Assembly (NCBI RefSeq): GCF_012849215.1
Contig: NZ_CP051682.1
Location: forward strand, 372,001-436,000
Source of the DNA: Mucilaginibacter robiniae
GTDB lineage: Bacteria > Bacteroidota > Bacteroidia > Sphingobacteriales > Sphingobacteriaceae
Direction: 5' to 3'
Length of the DNA stretch: 64,000 nt
This document shows, in pieces, positions 43,582-54,035 of this stretch (its first letter is position 1; the number at the start of each line of letters is the position of its first letter). Under the pieces are notes generated by a model. That model was not told where the DNA came from. It worked only from the letters and a program-made list of their open reading frames with translations, and made no database searches. Made by a program: the position numbers and the translations under genes.

Positions 43582-46500
43582 CTAAATAGCCTCTTCTACT
43601 ATTTTTATTTCTTCTTCAGTAAGATTATATAGTTCGTAAACAAATTGGTTGATCTGCTTTTCCAAATGAGAAATATCATAGTTGATATCAGATTCCTTTT
43701 TTAATATTATTTCATCAACTATCATCGACAAATCATTCTGTTGCCTGTTAGTAGCTTTAATAATCGGAAGCTTTTCCAAATAAACTTTTTTTACTTCTGC
43801 AAAGCTTCTACCCTTGTCTTGAGATATATTTTGGTAAATATAATTTATCAAGCTACTGTTAATAAGACCTAATACATATTTATATTTATACTTAGCATCT
43901 ATGTGGCCTATGTTATATACATTATTTAAATTTAAAGATTTGCTACTATCTAACATAGCAATAATTGAATCTGACGTTTGTCGTAAAATGATTTTTTCTT
44001 CATCAAAAAAGGCGGACTTTCGGGGTTCAGCAAGCCATTCACCATACTTTAAAAACATTGTAGGTTTATTAATTAAACCATAACGATGAAAGTCCTTTCC
44101 ATTGATGCATAACCGATAGTCATCATCAAGTTTTATAGTAGATGTATAAATTTTGTTATCTACCACTTCCTTTACTTGCTTTGGCTTCCCTTTTCCAACT
44201 TGGTAAGGCTTAATACCTACTATGATTTTTGAAATATCTCCCAAATAAATAGAATTAGGGTGTGAAAGAGAAATATTCATTGCTGAATAGTTCAAATCAA
44301 ATACATTTTCGCTTAAATAGAAGTTTTCACTTAATATACTTTTTTGAATTTCTTTTGATTTAAATAGAAACTGTACTTCGATAGGATAAGTGCTACTAAT
44401 GGTTTCTTTTTTCGTTAATAATGAAACTGAATCTCCTATATCTGCGTCCTCAAATACTTCATATAAGAACTTTCTAACTCGTAAAATTTTGTTTGACTTT
44501 AAAATAGACCTAATTCTTTTAAAATATCTTTGATAGGTAAAAGTAGCCGGAGTAATAAAATCTACCAATCCATTTACCTTAAGTAGTGACAATGCATTCT
44601 CAAAAAAGAGAACATAACTATTAACTTGATACTCGAATGACGAATAATAAGCTTTAAAAAAATTGATTTCATTCAATTGAAATTTTATACCATATGGTGG
44701 ATTACCTATGACAACATCAAAGCCTCTATAGGAACTATCATCACCCAGTACTTCTGGAAACTCAAATCGCCACTCAAATGCATTTTCGTAAATTTTGTTT
44801 GTCTTTATTTCTTCAATTCTTGTTTTAAGCTTATCAATTTTATTTTTTAAATCCTTCTTGTCATTAATTTGCTTTTTAGAAAGTTTATTATCAAATAGCT
44901 GTGTGCTATCATATTTGTATACATATTCGCTTTCAAGCTTAGTTAAATCTTTTACCTCCTTACTATTGTTACTGATTTCTGTCCTAAAGTTGGTTTTAAT
45001 AACACTAATTATCCCCTCCATTTCACGCTTTTGCTCTTTATCGCGCGCGTTCCGGTAAGTATCAACAGCTTGACGATAAGCTTCAATAGTAATATTGTTC
45101 TTTTTAAGCGCAGGTTTTAAATCAGCATCCAATGCAAAACGGCTTATCAAGGAGTTACCGGTTTTGATATTTATATCAATGTTAGGCAGTGTTTCTAATT
45201 GCAACCCACCGCCACTTGCAGGTTTGTAATAGGCGTTTTTTAGCAATTCAATCCATAACCGTAACCGACATATTTTTACTGAATTTGGATTAATATCTAC
45301 ACCAAACAGGCATTGTTCAATAATTGTCTGCTTTTCATGAAACAAGGTTTGTTGTACAATTTGGCTGCGATGGTCATGAAAGTTATACTTAAAAGAATCT
45401 CCATTTTCATCGTTTACTATTAACTCATCGTTCACCACTTCAATATGATAATCGCGCAACGTTCGGCCATCACTACTCATGAGTATATTCAAGTCGCTTT
45501 TAATCGCAATCAGTTCATTCAATGCTGACACCAAGAAGTGACCTGAACCAACAGCAGGGTCACATATTTTAAGACTATTTATAATATCATTAGCCTCTTT
45601 CCTATCGGTTAGATTAGTGATTCGATCATAAATATCAGTATACTCCTGCAACTTCCAACCTTTAACTTCATTAAACTTTTGCACTACGGCACGACGTATT
45701 GTTTCGCGACACATATACATGGTAATAAAGCCCGGCGTAAAAAACGAACCATCCTTATAGCCGTTTATCTTTTCAAATATGAGCCCAAGTACAGAAGCAT
45801 TTATTAATGTTTTATTATCTTCCTGTATCTCTTCGGCTCCCTCACTGCTAAAATCATAGGCGTTTAAAAATTCAAACAGGTAATCGAGCGTATTTAAACT
45901 TCCTTTAATTGTTCTGCCTCGCTGATCTTTTAACACCGTGCTACTTATTAAAGGCAGTGCAATAGCATCCTCTAAACCGTTAATAAATAGTGTTTGATGT
46001 TCTAGTTCGGTAGGCTCAAACAACGAAGAGTTCAAGTAGGGCACTTTGCCGAACAACCGTAACACTTCTTGACTGCGTTCTTCTTCCTTTTTCGCCAATA
46101 CTCTAAAGAATAGCTTATCCAAATCATCAAAACTGTGAATCTTATCTTTGTTTAAAAAAGTAAAACCTTTATCGCCTTTATGATAATTTAACAACTGTGC
46201 TTCTAGTAGCTTTAAGAACAATATGCGGTTTACCCATGTAATCACCAATTCGAGCGCTACGTTATACATGCGGTTCTGGTAATTATCGCCATACTGCGAG
46301 GGTTTATCTAAACGCGATATTTTATCGTGACTATCGAGGTTAGCTATTGCATTTTCAAGCAGCGATCCTGCATTACGCTCTCCTTCTTTTTTACGACTAA
46401 TCAGCTTTTTACTACCTTCTTTATACTCATACAAACCGATGATGTGTAACAGTTCTGAATAAAACTTAGGTTGTAGCGTGTTACTGTCATTAGCAAACGA

Positions 46501-47202
46501 TAACTTAAGTAAATGAACTGGTGAAAGGATTTTGAATAGCGGTATCAGCTTTTTATCATTATCAGCATTATTGCTTAAAGCTGCTTGTTTATAAGTTCTG
46601 ATGTCAAAATATGTAGCTTCTAAACTTAGCTCATCATCAGCAAGCAACTTTTTGAGCTCACCATAAAACCAAGGGTTATCTTTGTTATCGTTTCTCTTCT
46701 GCTCATACAATTTCTTGATGGCAGTACTACGATAAATCTTTTTATCAAACTCATTTGCATCAAACACATACCACTCATAAATATTAGTAGCAACAAGCTG
46801 TTTAACATCGTGCTTGTTGTTAGTAATACGCTCATTAAGATAATACAATATTAATTCATGGATAGCTTTAACGTTGGGCTTTTGCTCGCTAATCATTTCT
46901 AACGTATTCACCATATTTTTAGCTTCCAGTATTACCCCAATAGGATCAGCAGGAGACTTACCAGTATGTATCACCAAATCATTTTTGCTGATAGGGTTGA
47001 TCTGATAGGCATCTTTGTACCATGTAAATTTTAAGAAATCGGCAATTAATGATTTAAGATGCTCTTCATCGCCTTTCTCATTTATTTTACTAAGTAAATC
47101 AACAAAATTTGTTTTGAAGAGCTCAATGCTTGTACGACTTATCTTTTCTTTAAGGTAAGCTTTATTAAGAGCTTGCTTAGGCGTGATTAGTTTTAGGTGC
47201 AT
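43582..47202 (-). CDS. Single-chain type IIG restriction-modification enzyme
   Basis: 1206-residue fused endonuclease, DNA methyltransferase and target-recognition protein of the Eco57I-like class. The nuclease is N-terminal: Asp75 (NDLVIH) and Glu93-Ala-Lys95 (GVILEAKN) form a PD-(D/E)xK site. The gamma-type adenine methylase has motif I CDPAVGSGHFL (Asp548) and motif IV NPPY at 834-837, with a helical region (710-805) between them. Residues 838-1206 would recognise DNA; this part of the gene is visibly more AT-rich than the front. One polypeptide does cutting and self-protection, so no partner gene is needed. The exact target is unknown. Confidence 0.9.
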   Translation of the reverse strand: MHLKLITPKQALNKAYLKEKISRTSIELFKTNFVDLLSKINEKGDEEHLKSLIADFLKFTWYKDAYQINPISKNDLVIHTGKSPADPIGVILEAKNMVNTLEMISEQKPNVKAIHELILYYLNERITNNKHDVKQLVATNIYEWYVFDANEFDKKIYRSTAIKKLYEQKRNDNKDNPWFYGELKKLLADDELSLEATYFDIRTYKQAALSNNADNDKKLIPLFKILSPVHLLKLSFANDSNTLQPKFYSELLHIIGLYEYKEGSKKLISRKKEGERNAGSLLENAIANLDSHDKISRLDKPSQYGDNYQNRMYNVALELVITWVNRILFLKLLEAQLLNYHKGDKGFTFLNKDKIHSFDDLDKLFFRVLAKKEEERSQEVLRLFGKVPYLNSSLFEPTELEHQTLFINGLEDAIALPLISSTVLKDQRGRTIKGSLNTLDYLFEFLNAYDFSSEGAEEIQEDNKTLINASVLGLIFEKINGYKDGSFFTPGFITMYMCRETIRRAVVQKFNEVKGWKLQEYTDIYDRITNLTDRKEANDIINSLKICDPAVGSGHFLVSALNELIAIKSDLNILMSSDGRTLRDYHIEVVNDELIVNDENGDSFKYNFHDHRSQIVQQTLFHEKQTIIEQCLFGVDINPNSVKICRLRLWIELLKNAYYKPASGGGLQLETLPNIDINIKTGNSLISRFALDADLKPALKKNNITIEAYRQAVDTYRNARDKEQKREMEGIISVIKTNFRTEISNNSKEVKDLTKLESEYVYKYDSTQLFDNKLSKKQINDKKDLKNKIDKLKTRIEEIKTNKIYENAFEWRFEFPEVLGDDSSYRGFDVVIGNPPYGIKFQLNEINFFKAYYSSFEYQVNSYVLFFENALSLLKVNGLVDFITPATFTYQRYFKRIRSILKSNKILRVRKFLYEVFEDADIGDSVSLLTKKETISSTYPIEVQFLFKSKEIQKSILSENFYLSENVFDLNYSAMNISLSHPNSIYLGDISKIIVGIKPYQVGKGKPKQVKEVVDNKIYTSTIKLDDDYRLCINGKDFHRYGLINKPTMFLKYGEWLAEPRKSAFFDEEKIILRQTSDSIIAMLDSSKSLNLNNVYNIGHIDAKYKYKYVLGLINSSLINYIYQNISQDKGRSFAEVKKVYLEKLPIIKATNRQQNDLSMIVDEIILKKESDINYDISHLEKQINQFVYELYNLTEEEIKIVEEAI

Positions 47203-47312
47203 ATTATATTACAGCCGTTTCTGATTATACGCTGCAAGATAATCAATCCGCTTTTAATTTCAACTTACCTAAGATTCAACTCACTCCTACCATACTCATG
47301 TCCGATGTTTGC

Positions 47313-47328
47313 AGTGTTCACGAACACT
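47313..47328. promoter_or_regulatory. Perfect palindrome upstream of the type IIG gene, possible operator
   Basis: AGTGTTC-AC-GAACACT is a perfect 16-bp palindrome 110 bp before the type IIG start codon. A further half site, GTGAACAC, lies at 47343-47350. It resembles a repressor operator but no regulator gene is adjacent. Confidence 0.45.
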
Positions 47329-47361
47329 CAAACTTCAAAAAAGTGAACACCTACACCAGTA

Positions 47362-47576
47362 TGTAACACCCAACTACCAGTACTTTTCTGAACCTCAAAC
47401 CTATGAGTAGCATTTCAAATATCCTATATAACACATTGTTAGTCTCATACTTACATGTTTATAAAACACAGAAAACAGAGGTTAAACACCCTTCCAAGCT
47501 ACTGACAAAACAGTGCCACCACTGCCAATGGTTTGTCAGTGTTACAAGGTGTTACACACCGAAACATGTAACACTG
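47362..47576. repeat. Four copies of octamer TGTAACAC with inverted arms
   Basis: TGTAACAC or its complement GTGTTACA is at 47362-47369, 47539-47546, 47549-47556 and 47567-47574. The outer arms CAGTGTTAC (47537-47545) and GTAACACTG (47568-47576) form an inverted repeat. The surrounding spacer (47203-47606) has no credible gene; a 74-codon frame at 47403-47627 crosses the next terminator. Confidence 0.65.
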
Positions 47577-47606
47577 CCAAAATTCTGCACCATCTGTCTC
47601 CAAACG

Positions 47607-47640
47607 AAAAATCCCGGCCAAAACTGACCGGGATTTTCTT
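47607..47640 (-). terminator. Terminator of sucD
   Basis: 11-bp stem AAAAATCCCGG / CCGGGATTTT (47607-47617 and 47628-47637), about 60 bp after the sucD stop on the minus strand, with a T-run. A tandem of two CTTGGCTCT units lies between (about 47670-47694). Confidence 0.85.
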
Positions 47641-47698
47641 GTATCTCAAACGCCTTCAAAAACCAAAACTCTTGGCTCTTGATTCTTGGCTCTATAAT

Positions 47699-48574
47699 CT
47701 ATTTTTTAGCCATTTCTTCAGCCATAGCTGCACCAATTTCAGCTGGCGATTCTACTACGCGGATACCACACTCAGCCATAATTTTCATTTTAGCTGCAGC
47801 AGTATCATCCGAACCACCCACAATAGCACCAGCATGACCCATACGACGGCCCGGAGGCGCAGTTTGTCCGGCAATAAAGCCTACTACGGGTTTAGTACCG
47901 TTTTCTTTAATCCAACGGGCAGCTTCTGCTTCCATGCCACCACCAATTTCACCAATCATGATAATACCGTGAGTTTCCGGATCGTTCATCAGCAATTCAA
48001 CCGCTTCTTTGGTTGGGGTACCAATAATAGGGTCGCCACCAATACCAATAGCCGTAGTAATACCCATACCGGCTTTCACCACTTGGTCAACCGCTTCGTA
48101 AGTTAAAGTACCAGATTTTGATACTACACCGATATTACCTTTTTTGAAGATAAAGCCTGGCATAATACCAATTTTAGCTTCATCAGCAGTAATTACACCT
48201 GGGCAGTTCGGGCCAATCAGGCGGGCATCAAAACCTTTCAGGTATTCTTTCACCTGAATCATATCCTTAGTCGGGATACCTTCAGTAATACATACAATTA
48301 CTTTAATGCCACCTTCGGCAGCTTCCATAATCGCATCAGCCGCGAATGCAGGCGGCACAAAGATGATCGATACATCGGCACCGGTTTGGTCAACCGCATC
48401 TTTTACCGTGTTAAACACCGGGCGCTCTAAGTGCTGCTGTCCGCCTTTGCCGGGGGTAACACCACCTACTACCTGGGTTCCGTACGCAATCATCTGCGAA
48501 GCATGATAAGTACCTTCATTACCGGTAAAACCCTGAACAATTACTTTGGAATCTTTATTTACGAGAACACTCAT
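47699..48574 (-). CDS. sucD: Succinyl-CoA ligase subunit alpha
   Basis: 291-residue alpha subunit of the TCA-cycle enzyme that couples succinyl-CoA to nucleoside triphosphate formation. CoA-binding Rossmann motif [17 protein letters not shown] at the start; [19 protein letters not shown]; and the phospho-histidine His247 in [11 protein letters not shown]. Length is normal. The beta subunit gene sucC is not beside it, as is common in Bacteroidota. A consensus promoter lies 19 bp upstream of the ATG, and a terminator lies downstream. Confidence 0.97.
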   Translation of the reverse strand: MSVLVNKDSKVIVQGFTGNEGTYHASQMIAYGTQVVGGVTPGKGGQQHLERPVFNTVKDAVDQTGADVSIIFVPPAFAADAIMEAAEGGIKVIVCITEGIPTKDMIQVKEYLKGFDARLIGPNCPGVITADEAKIGIMPGFIFKKGNIGVVSKSGTLTYEAVDQVVKAGMGITTAIGIGGDPIIGTPTKEAVELLMNDPETHGIIMIGEIGGGMEAEAARWIKENGTKPVVGFIAGQTAPPGRRMGHAGAIVGGSDDTAAAKMKIMAECGIRVVESPAEIGAAMAEEMAKK

Positions 48575-48593
48575 GGTTTATGCTTTTGTACGG

Positions 48594-48624
48594 CAAAGCT
48601 AAAGTTATTGCTTAGACTATCAAA
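48594..48624 (-). promoter_or_regulatory. Consensus promoter of sucD
   Basis: Minus strand: TTTG at 48624-48621, exactly 19 bp, then TAGCTTTG at 48601-48594. This is the full Bacteroidota TTTG-N19-TAnnTTTG pattern, ending 19 bp before the sucD ATG. Confidence 0.78.
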
Positions 48625-48658
48625 TTATTTTTGCGTAGCGGTACCTATAGCGTGTAAT

Positions 48659-49246
48659 TTATTGCCGCGCACCAGGGTCAATCACCGTTGCACCGGCTTC
48701 GGGGTACAGTTTCTTATACATGGCTTCGGGTTCAACGGTCAGCCTGACTTCTAGTGTTGGGAAAATGTAAGCTTCCAGTAAATGGCCGCCATGCACTACC
48801 CCATCAGGTGCCGCCAGATTGATGTGGGCATGCACCACCGGCTTGCCGTTGTACATGGCAATGTCGCCAATCAGCGAAGTAATTTCAGACGGACTGGTAA
48901 TTGGGATGACTTTAAACATTTTTCGGCTTTGATCATACCAACCTACTTTGGCCGACAGGGCATCACCAATAGCGGTGAAGTGTGCACTGGTGATATTGTT
49001 CTTTTGTGCAAACTCGGTTAAGCCTGAAATTACTTCATCATTTTTGGCAAACACCAGAATATAAGTTTTCACCCCACCATTCTGACTGAGTAGTTGAGCT
49101 TTCACACCCGGCGATTTATCTGTTTGTGCCGGGTTGGTAGGCGATACATAATCCTGAGCTAAAACCTTGTTGGTACCGGATAAGATAAGTAACACAGAAG
49201 CCAAGCTACCCGCTGTTTTCAGAAAAGATAATATCTGCTTTTTCAT
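48659..49246 (-). CDS. Exported PPC (DUF296) domain protein
   Basis: 195-residue protein of the plants-and-prokaryotes-conserved (PPC, DUF296) domain. A signal peptide is seen (cleavage after VLA near residue 30). The PPC core runs from about 55 to 180: TYILVFAKNDEVISGLTEFA, HFTAIGDALSAKVGWYD, and the metal-binding-like HAHINLAAPDGVVHGGHLLE with four histidines. In plants the domain supports DNA-binding AT-hook proteins; with a signal peptide this one would be outside the cytoplasm, so a DNA role is unlikely. A zinc-dependent or trimeric binding function is inferred. Neighbours do not help. Confidence 0.85.
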   Translation of the reverse strand: MKKQILSFLKTAGSLASVLLILSGTNKVLAQDYVSPTNPAQTDKSPGVKAQLLSQNGGVKTYILVFAKNDEVISGLTEFAQKNNITSAHFTAIGDALSAKVGWYDQSRKMFKVIPITSPSEITSLIGDIAMYNGKPVVHAHINLAAPDGVVHGGHLLEAYIFPTLEVRLTVEPEAMYKKLYPEAGATVIDPGARQ

Positions 49247-49308
49247 AGTTCCCTGTTTAGTTTGAGGATTAACTTATGAGTATAAGCAAATGTTTACCCA
49301 ATGGGTAT

Positions 49309-50565
49309 TTAAGCATCCAGCGACTTGATGGCTTCCTGATAGCGTTCCCGATCGAATTCTTTCTCACTCTCGGCTACTACAATAGTGGCAATGCCATTGC
49401 CAATTACATTGGTTAATGCCCGCGCCAACGACATAAACCGATCTACCCCCAACAGAATTGCCACACTCTCTACCGGAATTACCTTAATAGCCGACAGTGT
49501 GGACGTAAGCACAATAAACCCGCTACCCGTTACCCCTGCAGCCCCTTTAGAAGTCACCATCAGGATGCCGATGATAGTTAGCTGCTGCTCCAGCGATAAG
49601 GGAATATGAAAAACCTGCGCCAGAAAAATTACCGACATCGACAAATAAATCGTAGTACCATCCAAGTTAAAAGAATACCCCGTCGGAATCACCAGCCCGA
49701 CTACCGACCGGGCACAACCAAACCTCTCCATCTTCTCCATCATGCTAGGCAATACCGGTTCGGATGAAGAAGTGCCGAATACAATCAGTATCTCCTGTTT
49801 GATATAGCGCAGGTATTGCCATAAACTTACTTTGGCCCATAAGCAAATTACATTCAGTACGATAAATATGAACAGCAACATAGCCAGATATACCGCTCCC
49901 AACAACTTGAGCATAGGCACCAGGGTGGCAATACCATACGTACCTACCGTATAGGCCATCCCGCCAAATGCGCCAATGGGCGCTACCCGCATTATCACAT
50001 TCATGATGTTGAAAAACACCTGCGATAACTTGCTGAAAGTATTAATAAGTGATTGTCCGGTTTCACCCATGCGGCTTAAACCATAACCAAACAGGATAGC
50101 AAAAAATAGAATTTGTAATATATCACCTTTGGCAAAGGCATCCATTACGTTGCTGGGTACAATGTGGGTAAAAAACTCACCCCAATGCATTTCAGATGCC
50201 TGCTTCTGGTAGGTTGCCAGTTTATCGGCGTTGGCAGCGCTGGCACTCACCTGCAAACCTTCGCCTGGCTTTAGCACATTGGCTAGTATTACGCCCAAAG
50301 CCAATGCAAAGGTAGTTACTACTTCAAAATACAAAATAGCTTTACCACCTACTCTACCTACTTTTTTCATGTCGTTCATGCCGGCAATGCCTAAAACAAT
50401 AGTAAAAAATATAATAGGTGCAATCAGCATAGTAATCATGCTGATAAAAGTTTTGCTGATAGTTTGTGCTGTTGGTGCAAAAGATTTAAAATAAACCCCG
50501 ACAACAACCCCTAAAATAATAGCAACAATTACCTGAAAGGTAAGATTAGAAAGTAAACGCTTCAT
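49309..50565 (-). CDS. Dicarboxylate/amino acid:cation symporter
   Basis: 418-residue membrane transporter of the DAACS family (DctA/GltP type) that couples uptake of C4-dicarboxylates or glutamate/aspartate to Na+ or H+. About eight helices and two hairpins. The hairpin HP1 serine-rich motif FGTSSSEPVLPSMMEKM, helix 7 GYSFNLDGTTIYLSMSVIF and HP2 GAAGVTGSGFIVLTSTL are complete. Pattern favours the DctA-like group, but glutamate cannot be excluded. It is monocistronic in appearance, with a short 57-bp gap to the zinc-ribbon gene upstream. Confidence 0.94.
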   Translation of the reverse strand: MKRLLSNLTFQVIVAIILGVVVGVYFKSFAPTAQTISKTFISMITMLIAPIIFFTIVLGIAGMNDMKKVGRVGGKAILYFEVVTTFALALGVILANVLKPGEGLQVSASAANADKLATYQKQASEMHWGEFFTHIVPSNVMDAFAKGDILQILFFAILFGYGLSRMGETGQSLINTFSKLSQVFFNIMNVIMRVAPIGAFGGMAYTVGTYGIATLVPMLKLLGAVYLAMLLFIFIVLNVICLWAKVSLWQYLRYIKQEILIVFGTSSSEPVLPSMMEKMERFGCARSVVGLVIPTGYSFNLDGTTIYLSMSVIFLAQVFHIPLSLEQQLTIIGILMVTSKGAAGVTGSGFIVLTSTLSAIKVIPVESVAILLGVDRFMSLARALTNVIGNGIATIVVAESEKEFDRERYQEAIKSLDA

Positions 50566-50622
50566 GAAAACCAGCCGGAGCTTAGGCCCCGAACAGCAAT
50601 AATACTGATAATTCTTACCTGT

Positions 50623-50889
50623 TTAGCTTTCGCCCAATACAATTTGCAGGCAAGACAACAGCAGGATTACCGAAGAGTAATCGCCATATTTAGGATTAAA
50701 AACATACCGGCATACTGCACAGTGCGTACAAAAATATCGCTTAACCGGGGTCCAGAACAGTAATGTTTTTACTAGTAAACTACGTTTGCACCGGTATTTA
50801 AATTGATGTCCGCACACCGGACAAATAGGATAATTTGTTGAACGGCGTTTACTTTGCCTTTCGTCGTCACTATTCATAAGAAGTTGCAT
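50623..50889 (-). CDS. Small cysteine-rich (zinc-ribbon-like) protein
   Basis: 88-residue basic protein with two cysteine pairs, C23-x2-C26 (PICPVCGH) and C54-x2-C57-x2-C60 (YFCTHCAVC), which could bind one zinc as a ribbon. The C-terminal SVILLLSCLQIVL is hydrophobic and may be membrane-facing. No named family is recognised. The ATG at 50889 is well placed, 57 bp upstream of the symporter gene, so co-transcription is possible. It may be a real but uncharacterised gene; chance open frame is the alternative. Confidence 0.6.
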   Translation of the reverse strand: MQLLMNSDDERQSKRRSTNYPICPVCGHQFKYRCKRSLLVKTLLFWTPVKRYFCTHCAVCRYVFNPKYGDYSSVILLLSCLQIVLGES

Positions 50890-51078
50890 TAGGTAATTGG
50901 CCGTTGCTATTTACAAAAAAGCAGGTCAGATTATCTCATAACAATTCCGTTACATTTTAGTTTAAGACAAAAACTTCACCGGCAAGCTGCTATTAGTAAT
51001 CCATAGTATCCTGAACTTTGTCGCCTATTACCATCAATTTTTGTAGTTTCGCGGCTTAATACTCTGAGAACCCGCGAA

Positions 51079-54024
51079 ATGGACTATCAATTTAAAGACA
51101 TTGAAAAGAAGTGGCAGCAATTTTGGGCCAGCCACCAGACTTTTAAAGCCGACAATCAGTCATCCAAACCTAAATACTACGTGCTTGATATGTTTCCGTA
51201 TCCATCCGGAGCAGGTTTGCATGTGGGTCACCCGCTAGGCTATATCGCCTCTGATATTTTTTCACGCTATAAACGCCTGAAAGGATTTAATGTGCTGCAC
51301 CCGATGGGCTATGATTCGTTTGGCTTACCAGCCGAGCAATACGCTATACAAACCGGTCAGCACCCGGCTATTACTACCGAGCAGAACATTGCTACCTATC
51401 GCCGTCAGCTGGATCAGTTGGGTTTTTCGTTTGATTGGAGCCGTGAAGTTCGTACCAGTTCGCCGGAGTATTATAAATGGACACAGTGGATTTTCATGCA
51501 ACTGTTTAACTCGTGGTACAACAAAGCCGCTGAACAAGCACAAAACATTGATCAACTAGTGGCTCACTTTGCTGAAAATGGTTCAGCTGGTATCAACGCT
51601 ATCTGCGATGAAGACACGCTGAGCTTTACGGCTGACGAATGGAAAGCCATGAGCGAAGCCGATCAGCAAACCAAATTATTAAAATACCGCCTCACCTACC
51701 TGCGCGAAAGTACCGTAAACTGGTGCCCTGCCTTAGGTACTGTACTAGCCAATGATGAGGTAAAAGATGGCTTTTCGGAACGTGGTGGTTACCCGGTAGA
51801 GCAGAAAAAAATGATGCAGTGGAGCATGCGTATTACGGCTTACGCCGAACGCTTGCTGCAAGGTTTAGATACCATAGATTGGCCCGAACCGCTAAAAGAA
51901 ATGCAGCGCAACTGGATTGGTAAAAGTGTAGGTGCTAGCGTCAGGTTCCAACTTGATGAAACCCAAAACTCACAATTGGCAGCCGGAAGCTATATCGAGG
52001 TTTTCACCACTCGTGTAGATACCATTTTTGGTGTTACCTTTTTGGTAATAGCGCCAGAACATGAGTTGGTACCAGCCCTGACTACGCCAGAACAGAAAGC
52101 CGAAGTAGAAGAGTATATTGCCTTAACTAAAAAGAAATCGGAATTGGACCGTATGGCTGATACTAAAACAGTGTCAGGTGCATTTACCGGCAGTTATGTA
52201 CTGAACCCACTAAGTGGCGAGCAAATTCCGGTTTGGATTGCTGATTACGTACTGGCTGGTTATGGTACTGGTGCCGTAATGGCTGTACCATCGGGCGATC
52301 AGCGCGATTACTTATTTGCCAAGCACTTTAACTTGCCAATAGTTCCTATCATCGACATACAAAATATTGAAACCGCTGCCGACCCAACCAAAGAAGGCCG
52401 CTACATCAACTCCGAGTTTGCTAACGGCTTAACTTACAAAGAAGCTACTGCGGCAATCATCGCCAAGCTGGAAGAAAAAGGAGCGGGTAAAGCGAAAGTA
52501 AACTTCCGTATGCGTGACGCTATTTTTGGCCGCCAGCGCTATTGGGGTGAACCAGTACCTGTTTATTTTCAGAACAATTTACCGCACCTGATTCAAGAAA
52601 ATGAATTGCCGTTAATTCTGCCTGAAATTGATAAATATTTACCAACCGAAAGCGGCGAACCGCCACTAGGACGTGCAGAAGGTTGGAAATACCAGAACGC
52701 TCACGAATATGAATTGAGCACTATGCCAGGCTGGGCTGGCAGTAGCTGGTACTGGTACCGCTACATGGATGCGCAGAATGAGCAAGCTTTTGCTTCAGAG
52801 AAAGCGGTGGAGTACTGGAAAAATGTAGACTTATACATTGGCGGTTCTGAACACGCTACCGGACACTTATTGTATAGTCGTTTTTGGAATAAGTTTTTGA
52901 AAGACTTAAACTTAGCTATTGAGGAAGAGCCTTTCAAAAAGCTGATTAACCAGGGCATGATACAAGGTCGTTCTAGTTTCACCTTCCGACTGGCACCTTT
53001 GCTGCTGAATGTAGATGAAAACTTTGTTAAACCCGAAGTTTACGTATCAAAAGGCGTGTACGAGTTGTACAAAGAAGGCGATTTTGACACCATTGAGCAA
53101 ATAGCCTTATTCTACAAAGATTTATTGCCGGAAGGTGCCGAATTAGGTGAAATGGAATTTAGCAAGCTGCATGTAGATGTGAACATTGTAAACAATGATG
53201 TTCTTGACTTAGCAGCCTTCCGCCAGTGGCGACCGGATAATAAAAATGCCATTATCATCCTAGAAGATGGTACGGTAGTTTATTCGAATGATAACACGCA
53301 ACAGGAAAGCAAATTTGTTTGTGATTTCGAGATTGAGAAAATGTCAAAATCCAAATTCAACGTAGTAAATCCTGATGATTTGATTGAACGTTATGGTGCT
53401 GACACTTTACGCATGTACGAAATGTTTTTAGGTCCGCTGGAGCAAAGCAAGCCTTGGAACACTAACGGTATTGAAGGTGTGTTTAAATTTTTACGCAAGT
53501 TCTGGAAGTTATTCCATAATGAGCAATGGGAGTTTACAATTTCTAACGAAGCACCAACTAAGGCTGAACTGAAATCATTGCATAAAATCATCCGTAAGGT
53601 AGAAGAAGATATTGAGCGTTTCTCGTTCAACACTTCTGTATCCAGCTTCATGATTGCGGTAAATGAACTCATGGACTTGAAGTGCAACAAAAAAGCGATT
53701 TTGCAAGATATGGTGACTATCCTTTCACCTTATGCACCGCATATTTGCGAAGAGTTGTGGACCTTGCTAGGCAATGAAGCTGGTACGCTGTCTTATACCG
53801 CTTACCCAACGTTCAACCCGGCATATTTGGTAGAGGATGAGTTTGCTTACCCAATCTCTATCAACGGTAAAACTAAAATGAACCTGAACATCGCTTTAAC
53901 TATGGAGCCTAAAGAAGTAGAAACTTTCGTGCTGGCTAATGCTGATGTACAAAAGTACCTGGATGGTAAAACACCTAAAAAGGTGATTGTGGTTAAAGGC
54001 CGGATTGTTAATTTGGTAGTATAA
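51079..54024 (+). CDS. leuS: Leucine--tRNA ligase
   Basis: 981-residue class I aminoacyl-tRNA synthetase. HIGH motif variant HVGH at 48-51 ([14 protein letters not shown]), the CP1 editing domain with [20 protein letters not shown] and [19 protein letters not shown], and KMSKS at 754-758. It is about 120 residues longer than the E. coli enzyme, because of an insert around 145-205 and another of about 110 before KMSKS (from about 640); such inserts are usual in Bacteroidota. The start ATG at 51079 begins [16 protein letters not shown]. Monocistronic, followed by a long hairpin. Confidence 0.98.
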   Translation: MDYQFKDIEKKWQQFWASHQTFKADNQSSKPKYYVLDMFPYPSGAGLHVGHPLGYIASDIFSRYKRLKGFNVLHPMGYDSFGLPAEQYAIQTGQHPAITTEQNIATYRRQLDQLGFSFDWSREVRTSSPEYYKWTQWIFMQLFNSWYNKAAEQAQNIDQLVAHFAENGSAGINAICDEDTLSFTADEWKAMSEADQQTKLLKYRLTYLRESTVNWCPALGTVLANDEVKDGFSERGGYPVEQKKMMQWSMRITAYAERLLQGLDTIDWPEPLKEMQRNWIGKSVGASVRFQLDETQNSQLAAGSYIEVFTTRVDTIFGVTFLVIAPEHELVPALTTPEQKAEVEEYIALTKKKSELDRMADTKTVSGAFTGSYVLNPLSGEQIPVWIADYVLAGYGTGAVMAVPSGDQRDYLFAKHFNLPIVPIIDIQNIETAADPTKEGRYINSEFANGLTYKEATAAIIAKLEEKGAGKAKVNFRMRDAIFGRQRYWGEPVPVYFQNNLPHLIQENELPLILPEIDKYLPTESGEPPLGRAEGWKYQNAHEYELSTMPGWAGSSWYWYRYMDAQNEQAFASEKAVEYWKNVDLYIGGSEHATGHLLYSRFWNKFLKDLNLAIEEEPFKKLINQGMIQGRSSFTFRLAPLLLNVDENFVKPEVYVSKGVYELYKEGDFDTIEQIALFYKDLLPEGAELGEMEFSKLHVDVNIVNNDVLDLAAFRQWRPDNKNAIIILEDGTVVYSNDNTQQESKFVCDFEIEKMSKSKFNVVNPDDLIERYGADTLRMYEMFLGPLEQSKPWNTNGIEGVFKFLRKFWKLFHNEQWEFTISNEAPTKAELKSLHKIIRKVEEDIERFSFNTSVSSFMIAVNELMDLKCNKKAILQDMVTILSPYAPHICEELWTLLGNEAGTLSYTAYPTFNPAYLVEDEFAYPISINGKTKMNLNIALTMEPKEVETFVLANADVQKYLDGKTPKKVIVVKGRIVNLVV

Positions 54025-54035
54025 CTCTCCTGATA

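Noticed and set aside
47403..47627. Plus-strand 74-codon frame with CxxC-like pairs
   Set aside because: It runs through the octamer repeats and into the sucD terminator hairpin; the cysteines come from repeat sequence.
47513..48106. 197-codon plus-strand frame
   Set aside because: Antisense shadow of sucD; composition is His/Asn/Thr-rich as expected for the reverse of a coding strand.
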